Part shown: in pieces, positions 58,370 through 64,000 of the stretch
Layout: every line of letters starts with the position of its first letter
How positions within the stretch are numbered: the first letter of the stretch is position 1
DNA from: Verrucomicrobiota bacterium
GTDB lineage: Bacteria > Verrucomicrobiota > Verrucomicrobiia > Opitutales > Opitutaceae
Assembly (NCBI GenBank): GCA_030605125.1
Contig: JAUWBD010000001.1
Location: 62,001-126,000 of the forward strand
Direction of reading: 5' to 3'
DNA length: 64,000 nt
Notes under the pieces: model-generated
What the model was told of the DNA's origin: nothing
Database searches by the model: none
What the model saw: only the letters and a program-made list of their open reading frames with translations
Position numbers and translations under genes: made by a program

Positions 58370-60472
58370 ATGCACTACCACGCCCAGCACGCCCCCTTCG
58401 GCGCCTTCGCCAGCTTCACCCTCGGCCTTCCCGGCGCGCGCGGCGGCTTCGGCCAATCCCTCCCCGGCCCCGCCGATCAAGACGTTTACATCGGTTTCCG
58501 CCGCGTCGCCGCCGACGGCGCCCCCGCCACGCCTTGGCAGCTCCTGCCTTACTACCAACGCCCGCAAGTCGCCGCCGTCGCCGCCTTCACCGGCGAAAAC
58601 ACCCGGTCCGCCTCGCACGAGCCGCAGCCCATCGGCCTCGAAAAAATCGAGCGCCGCCTCGGCTGGGCCAGCGACACCTGGCGCCACGAGGGTTTTTCGT
58701 TCTGCCTCTTCAGCCCCTTCGGCCCCACCGCGGAGCCCGACACGATGGCCGACGACGTCGCCCGCCGCGCCTTCGCCCCCGTCGTCTGCGCCGAGATCGG
58801 TTTCGACAACACCCACGGGGCCGAAGACATCGAGTTGCTCTTCGGCATCGGCCACGCCGAGCACCCGCTTCGCCCGCTCGAGGACTCCGCCGCCGACCTC
58901 GCCGGCTTCGCCCTCGGCCACGCCCACGGCTTCGCCGCGCGCCCCGCCGACGTCCACTCGCGTATCCAAGGATTGGATATGTTCAACCCTCCCGCCCGCG
59001 ACCACCGCGGCCTCCACCTGCTCGGCCAGGAGGCCGCGCTCGTTTTCCGGGTGCGCGCCGGCGAGGCTCGCCGTTTACCGCTCGCGCTCGGATTTTACCA
59101 GGCCGGCGACGTCACCACCAGCCTGCGCTCACGCTACTACTACACCAAATTCTTCGACGACCTCGAAGCCGTCCTCCGCCACGGCCTCGCCGAACACGCC
59201 TTCTACTCCGAGACCTCCGAGGCCCGCGACGCCGAGCTCGCCACCTCCGGGCTCGACGTTGACCAGCGCTGGCTCATCGCCCAGGCCACCCACAGCTACC
59301 TCGGCAGCAGCCAGCTCATGCTCCACCGGGGCCGCGCCCTCTGGATCGTCAACGAAGGCGAATACCGCATGATCAACACCTTCGACCTCACGGTGGATCA
59401 TCTGTTCCTCGAGCTCGCCTGGCACCCGTGGGCCGTCGCCAACACCCTCGACCTCTTCGCGCGACGTTACCGCTACACCGACACGATCCAGCGCCCCGGC
59501 GACCACGCCGTCCTCCGCGGCGGCGTGTCCTTCACCCACGACATGGGCGTGATGAACCAGTTCACCCCGCCCGGCCGCTCCAGCTACGAATGCGAACGCC
59601 TCCACGGCTGCTTCTCGCACATGACGATGGAGCAGCTCCTCAACTGGATCTGCTGCGCCGCCACCTACGTTGAGAAAACCGGCGACCACGAATGGCTGCG
59701 CGGCCATCGCCGCCTGCTCCTCGCCTGCGCCGAGAGCCTGCGCCGCCGCGACGATCCGCGCGCCGCCCGCCGCACCGGTATTCTCAAATGGGACAGCCAC
59801 CGCTGCGGCGCCGACGGCGGCGAGATCACCACCTACGACTCGCTCGACGTCTCCCTCGGCCAGGCCCGCAACAACCTCTACATCGCGGTCAAGGCCTACG
59901 CCGCCTGGGCGCTCCTCGAACGCGCCTTCGCCGCTCTCGAAGAGCCCGCGGAATCCACCTCCGCCCGCGCCGCCGCCGACCTCGCCGCCCGTGCCATCGC
60001 GGCGAAGTTTGAGGCCGACACCGGCCTCTTCCCCGCCGTCTTCGAAGCCGGCAACCGCTCCCGCATCCTGCCGGCCGTCGAAGGCCTCGTGTTCCCGCTC
60101 TACCTCGGTTTCGCCGACGAGCTTCGTGCGCGCCACCCCGATCTCTTCGCCAAGCTCTCGACCCACATCACCAAGGCCCTCCAGCCCGGCGTCTGCCTCG
60201 ACGCCGACAGCGGCGCGTGGAAAATCTCCAGCACCAGCCGCAACACCTGGTTCAGCAAGATCGCCCTCGCCCAGCACGTCGTGCGAAAGCTCTTCCCCGA
60301 AGCGCTCAACGAAAAGGCGCGAGCCGCCGACGCCGTGCACGCGAAGATGCAGCAAAGCGAACCTCTCGGCCGCTACGCGATGGTGGACCAGGTGGACAGC
60401 TCCACCGGCGTCTCACTCGGCAGCCGCTATTACCCGCGCATCGTTACCGCCTGCCTCTGGTTGGATCGCTGA
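58370..60472 (+). CDS. GH52-like (beta-xylosidase family) glycoside hydrolase
   Basis: HAQHAPFGAFASFTLGLPGARGGFGQSLPGPADQDVYIGFRR and SRYYYTKFFDDLEAVLRHGL match the GH52 beta-xylosidase pattern as remembered; no signal peptide. Confidence 0.75.
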   Translation: MHYHAQHAPFGAFASFTLGLPGARGGFGQSLPGPADQDVYIGFRRVAADGAPATPWQLLPYYQRPQVAAVAAFTGENTRSASHEPQPIGLEKIERRLGWASDTWRHEGFSFCLFSPFGPTAEPDTMADDVARRAFAPVVCAEIGFDNTHGAEDIELLFGIGHAEHPLRPLEDSAADLAGFALGHAHGFAARPADVHSRIQGLDMFNPPARDHRGLHLLGQEAALVFRVRAGEARRLPLALGFYQAGDVTTSLRSRYYYTKFFDDLEAVLRHGLAEHAFYSETSEARDAELATSGLDVDQRWLIAQATHSYLGSSQLMLHRGRALWIVNEGEYRMINTFDLTVDHLFLELAWHPWAVANTLDLFARRYRYTDTIQRPGDHAVLRGGVSFTHDMGVMNQFTPPGRSSYECERLHGCFSHMTMEQLLNWICCAATYVEKTGDHEWLRGHRRLLLACAESLRRRDDPRAARRTGILKWDSHRCGADGGEITTYDSLDVSLGQARNNLYIAVKAYAAWALLERAFAALEEPAESTSARAAADLAARAIAAKFEADTGLFPAVFEAGNRSRILPAVEGLVFPLYLGFADELRARHPDLFAKLSTHITKALQPGVCLDADSGAWKISSTSRNTWFSKIALAQHVVRKLFPEALNEKARAADAVHAKMQQSEPLGRYAMVDQVDSSTGVSLGSRYYPRIVTACLWLDR

Positions 60473-60689
60473 CAAGCCTGTCAGGGACGGGACTGATATC
60501 ATCAAACGATCCGCGCTATGTATCGGGCCGCGCCAAGGAATCTTTTACCGCGCCCAAGATTTGCCACGGATTTGTCAGGGCACAGGAAACCAGCGTGCAC
60601 TGATTGCTCCTTACGACATCCTCTTTCGTATCATAAACCACCACATAACAACTTAAGGCCAAATAAACGAAGGCTTTCCGGGTTGCGGC

Positions 60690-60721
60690 GAAACTTGGCT
60701 CGAGTCCCCGCCATCCCGCCA
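60690..60721 (+). other. Possible tRNA 3'-end-like remnant
   Basis: GAAACTTGGCTCGAGTCCCCGCCATCCCGCCA resembles a T-arm/acceptor-CCA segment but no matching 5' half is present. Confidence 0.25.
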
Positions 60722-60729
60722 ATTTTGGC

Positions 60730-60761
60730 CCCCGATCACCGCAAGGTTATCGGGGCTTTTT
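60730..60761 (+). terminator. Rho-independent terminator
   Basis: CCCCGAT-caccgcaaggtt-ATCGGGG then CTTTTTC. Confidence 0.7.
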
Positions 60762-60924
60762 CTTGCCCGCGAGCCGAAGGTGGAATCAAGCGAGCTCGGC
60801 CGTGCCCCCGTTGTCTGCCGCTGGCTGCGTCCATCGCCACGTCTCCTCCCTTGTCGCCACCTCGACTGAAACAAATTGCTCGAAATCTCTCAGATTCTAT
60901 CAAACAACCTCACTCACACCTTCC

Positions 60925-62220
60925 ATGCCCCTCTCGTCCCCACGCAAAAAGAACTCCTCCGCGTCTCCCTCCAAGGCTTTCGCCGCCGCGCGTGATGCCT
61001 ACGCCGCGCTCGGCGTCGATGTCGAGGCCGCCCTCGCCACCCTCGCCGCCACCCCCATCTCTCTCCACTGCTGGCAAGGCGACGACGTCGGCGGCTTCGA
61101 GAAGGCCGACGCCACCCTCTCCGGCGGCGGCATCCAGGCCACGGGCAACTATCCCGGAAAGGCCCGCACGCTCGACCAGCTCCGCCAGGACCTCGACCTC
61201 GTCTTAAAACTCCTTCCCGGCCGCCACCGCCTCAACCTCCACGCCATCTACGCCGACTTCGCCGGCCGCCCCGTGGACCGCGACGCGATCGAGCCAAGGC
61301 ACTTCGCCTCCTGGCTCCAGTGGGCGCAGGACCGCAAGCTCCACGGCCTCGACTTCAACCCCTCCTGCTTCTCCCACCCCAAATCCGCCGAGGGCACCCT
61401 CTCCCACCCCGACAAGGCCGTCCGCGAGTTCTGGATCGCCCACTGCGCCGCCTCCCGCCGTATCGGCGCGCATTTCGGCAAGAAACTCGGCACCCGCAGC
61501 GTCACCAATATCTGGATACCGGACGGCTCCAAGGACACGCCCTTCGACCGCGCCGCGCCCCGCGCCCGCCTCGCCGATTCGCTCGACAAGGTCCTCGCCG
61601 AGAAACTCAACCCCAAGCACCACCTCGACGCCGTCGAATCCAAGCTCTTTGGCATCGGCGCCGAGTCCTACACCGTCGGCTCCCACGAGTTCTACCTCGG
61701 CTACGCGCTCAAGCGCGGCGACCTCGCCTACTGCCTCGACGCCGGCCACTTTCACCCCACCGAGTCGCTCGCCGACAAGATCTCCTCCGTCCTCCAGTTC
61801 GCCCCCGCGCTCCTCCTCCACGTGAGCCGTGGCGTGCGCTGGGACAGCGACCACGTCGTCACCTGCGACGACCCCACCCGCGCCATCTTCGAGGAGCTCG
61901 TGCGCGGCGGCTTCCTCGGCCGCACCGCCATCGGCCTCGACTATTTCGACGCCTCCATCAACCGCATCGCCGCCTGGGTCATCGGCACCCGCGCCGCGCA
62001 GAAGGCGCTGCTCGCCGCCCTCCTCGAACCCGCCGCGCAGCTCCGCGCCGCCGAAAAATCCGGCGACCACGCCCTCCGCCTCGCCCTCTTCGAGGAGAGC
62101 CGCGCCCTCCCCCTCGGCCCGATCTGGGACGAATTTTGCCGCCGCCACGACACCCCCGCCGGCCTCGGCTTCATGACCGAAATCGCCGCCTACGAGAAGA
62201 CCGTCCTATCCAAGCGCTGA
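60925..62220 (+). CDS. rhaA: L-rhamnose isomerase
   Basis: Close resemblance to E. coli Rha[121 protein letters not shown]. Confidence 0.97.
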   Translation: MPLSSPRKKNSSASPSKAFAAARDAYAALGVDVEAALATLAATPISLHCWQGDDVGGFEKADATLSGGGIQATGNYPGKARTLDQLRQDLDLVLKLLPGRHRLNLHAIYADFAGRPVDRDAIEPRHFASWLQWAQDRKLHGLDFNPSCFSHPKSAEGTLSHPDKAVREFWIAHCAASRRIGAHFGKKLGTRSVTNIWIPDGSKDTPFDRAAPRARLADSLDKVLAEKLNPKHHLDAVESKLFGIGAESYTVGSHEFYLGYALKRGDLAYCLDAGHFHPTESLADKISSVLQFAPALLLHVSRGVRWDSDHVVTCDDPTRAIFEELVRGGFLGRTAIGLDYFDASINRIAAWVIGTRAAQKALLAALLEPAAQLRAAEKSGDHALRLALFEESRALPLGPIWDEFCRRHDTPAGLGFMTEIAAYEKTVLSKR

Positions 62221-62223
62221 TTA

Positions 62224-62251
62224 GCCACAAAAAGCACAAAAGGCGCAAAAA
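62224..62251. repeat. Intergenic periodic element, CACAAAA phrase family
   Basis: GCCACAAAAAGCACAAAAGGCGCAAAAA; CRCAAAA units at 9-bp spacing; inverted-orientation relative of the 17501 element (shared TTYGTGGCTAA end). Confidence 0.7.
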
Positions 62252-62377
62252 TCCCCTACGCCGCCCTCCTCACCGAGGGCGGCTCTTTCAGCCCTTCCTC
62301 CATTAGCCCGATTTACCCGATCTAGCAGAAACCTAGCTCCAAACTCCGCACCTTTTGTCCCGCCACCGCGTCCTTCG

Positions 62378-62409
62378 CATTGGTCCTTGGACATTGGTCA
62401 TCGGTCATT
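62378..62409. repeat. Intergenic heptamer tandem element, CATTGGT family
   Basis: CATTGGT-CCTTGGA-CATTGGT-CATCGGT-CATT, degenerate 7-bp tandem array. Confidence 0.75.
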
Positions 62410-62417
62410 TTCTCCAC

Positions 62418-64000
62418 ATGCCCTCGTATCAATACGTCAACTACACCTGGGACGACGCCAAGGCCGCGTCCCTCGATCCCGTCGGTCGCCTCGTCTATCG
62501 CTCCAACATCCTCGGCAGCGACCAGCGCATCACCAACACCGGTGGTGGCAACACATCCTCCAAGTTGACCGAAAAGGATCCCATCACCGGCCAGCCCGTC
62601 GAGGTCCTCTGGGTGAAAGGCTCCGGCGGCGACCTCCGCACCGCCGGCCGCGAGTTCTTCTCCTCCCTCTACCAGGAAAAGCTCCTCGCCCTTCAAGGCG
62701 TTTACAACGCCCGCCCCGACAAGGGCCTCAAGACCCAGGCCGAGGACGACATGGTCGGCATGCAGGCGCACGCCACCTTCAACCTCAACCCCCGCGCCTC
62801 CTCGATCGACACCCCCCTCCACAGCTTCCTCCCCGGCAAGCACGTGGACCACATGCACCCCAACGCCATCATCGCCATCGCCGCGTCCTCCCGCTGCGAG
62901 CAGCTGACGAAGGAAATCTTCGGCGGCGAGATGGCCTACGTGCCCTGGATGCGCCCCGGCTTCGAGCTCGGCCTCGCGATGCAAAAGATCTCCCGCGAGC
63001 AGCCCAAGGTCCGCGCCATCATGATGGGCCAGCACGGCTTCATCTCCTGGGCCGACGACGACAAGCAGTGCTACACCGACACCCTCAACTTCATCGAAAA
63101 GGCCTCCGCCTTCATCGAGAAGAAATACGCCGAGAAGGGCGGCGACGCCAAGGCCTTCGGCGGCCAGAAATACCAGACCCTCCCCGAGGCCCAGCGCCGC
63201 GCCACCCTCGCCTCCATCCTCCCCTGGCTCCGCGGCCAGGTGTCCCAACAGAAGCGCTTCATCGGCACCGTGCAGGACGACGAGAAGATCCTGCGCTTCG
63301 TCAACTCGGCCGACGCCCCGCGCCTCGCCGCCCTCGGCACCTCCTGCCCCGACCACTTCCTGCGCACCAAGATCAAGCCGCTCTACGTGGACTGGAACCC
63401 GCAGACCGAGGACACCGCCGCGCTCAAGCTGAAGCTCGCCGCTGCCCTCGACCAATACCGAGTCGATTACACCGGTTACTACAACGTCTGCCGTCGCCCC
63501 AACTCGCCCGCGATGCGCGACCCGAACCCGACGGTCGTCCTCATCCCCGGCCTCGGCATGATCGCCTGGGGCAAGGACAAGTCCGAGAGCCGCGTCACCG
63601 CCGAGTTCTACAACTGCGCCGTCGAGGTCATGCGCGGCGCCGAGGCCATCGACAAATACATCGCCCTCCCGCAGCAGGAGGCCTTCGACATCGAGTATTG
63701 GCTGCTCGAGGAGGCGAAGCTCAAGCGCATGCCCGCCGAAAAGGAGCTCGCCCGCCAGGTCATCCTCGTCATCGGCGCCGGCTCCGGCATCGGCAAGGAG
63801 ACCGCCCACCGCCTCGCGAAGGAAGGCGCCCACATCGTGTGCGTTGACCTGAACCCACAAGCCGCCGAGGCCACCGCCAAGGAGCTCACCGACAAGCTCG
63901 GCCTCGGCATCGGCGTCGCCGGCACCGGCATCTCCAACTGCGGCCCCGCCATCGGCCTCGCCGCCAACATCACCGACCGCGCCTCCATCCGCGCCATGCT
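62418..64000 (+). CDS. rhaD: Bifunctional rhamnulose-1-phosphate aldolase / short-chain dehydrogenase (partial, runs off right edge)
   Basis: Frame from ATG 62418 is open to the edge: MPSYQYVNYTWDDAKAASLDPVGRLVYRSNILGSDQRITNTGGGNTSSKL...HMHPNAIIAIAAS...QVILVIGAGSGIGKETAHRLAKEGAHIVCVDLN. Not in the ORF track because it lacks a stop. Confidence 0.93.
   Translation, partial: MPSYQYVNYTWDDAKAASLDPVGRLVYRSNILGSDQRITNTGGGNTSSKLTEKDPITGQPVEVLWVKGSGGDLRTAGREFFSSLYQEKLLALQGVYNARPDKGLKTQAEDDMVGMQAHATFNLNPRASSIDTPLHSFLPGKHVDHMHPNAIIAIAASSRCEQLTKEIFGGEMAYVPWMRPGFELGLAMQKISREQPKVRAIMMGQHGFISWADDDKQCYTDTLNFIEKASAFIEKKYAEKGGDAKAFGGQKYQTLPEAQRRATLASILPWLRGQVSQQKRFIGTVQDDEKILRFVNSADAPRLAALGTSCPDHFLRTKIKPLYVDWNPQTEDTAALKLKLAAALDQYRVDYTGYYNVCRRPNSPAMRDPNPTVVLIPGLGMIAWGKDKSESRVTAEFYNCAVEVMRGAEAIDKYIALPQQEAFDIEYWLLEEAKLKRMPAEKELARQVILVIGAGSGIGKETAHRLAKEGAHIVCVDLNPQAAEATAKELTDKLGLGIGVAGTGISNCGPAIGLAANITDRASIRAM

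Noticed and set aside
60469-60484. CTGACA-AGCC-TGTCAG hairpin spanning the GH52-like stop codon
   Set aside because: Short 6-bp stem with no T-tract; may be chance, not enough to call a terminator or regulator.
60600-60725. Complete tRNA or tmRNA gene
   Set aside because: T-stem pairs poorly and no 5' acceptor, D-arm or anticodon arm was found, so only a remnant is reported.
62387-63847. 486-aa + strand ORF and 512-aa minus-strand ORF (62322..63860) near the right edge
   Set aside because: The real gene is the +frame from 62418, open to the edge and matching rhamnulose-1-P aldolase/SDR; the listed ORFs are off-frame.

Overview
GC-rich window that reads like an accessory polysaccharide-utilisation region of an Opitutaceae-type verrucomicrobium. 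The taxonomic call is an inference from PEP-CTERM/autotransporter-repeat proteins, a pilin-like Verru_Chthon-type protein and overall gene style. About 36 coding regions are supported. They include a GH13_18-like phosphorylase, SGNH esterases with CBM9-like tails, autotransporter-repeat proteins, two giant beta-propeller/FlgD-like/CBM9-like secreted proteins and a huge heparinase-like protein. They also include a GH29 fucosidase, two GH130 paralogs, a GH52-like enzyme, two sulfatases, a beta-helix protein, Gfo/Idh/MocA oxidoreductases, LacI/IclR/GntR-PBP/AraC regulators, and rhaA followed by a rhaD-SDR fusion that runs off the right edge. Most unusual observations: (1) a sugar ABC importer whose solute-binding protein is fused to the MalF-like permease and whose MalG-like permease carries a ~470-aa extracytoplasmic insertion with degenerate internal repeats; (2) a 141-bp element with 24-bp imperfect inverted termini and internal hairpins, directly upstream of that importer; (3) two hand-derived operator motifs defining local regulons: GTATG-N6-GTATG at 4 promoters around a GntR/PBP regulator, and a GATAACTTTT..CGTAA..GACAAC motif at 4 promoters, consistent with the AraC-type regulator; (4) several intergenic periodic phrase-like repeats and REP-like hairpins. 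No tools were used; family calls come from reading the translated ORFs.
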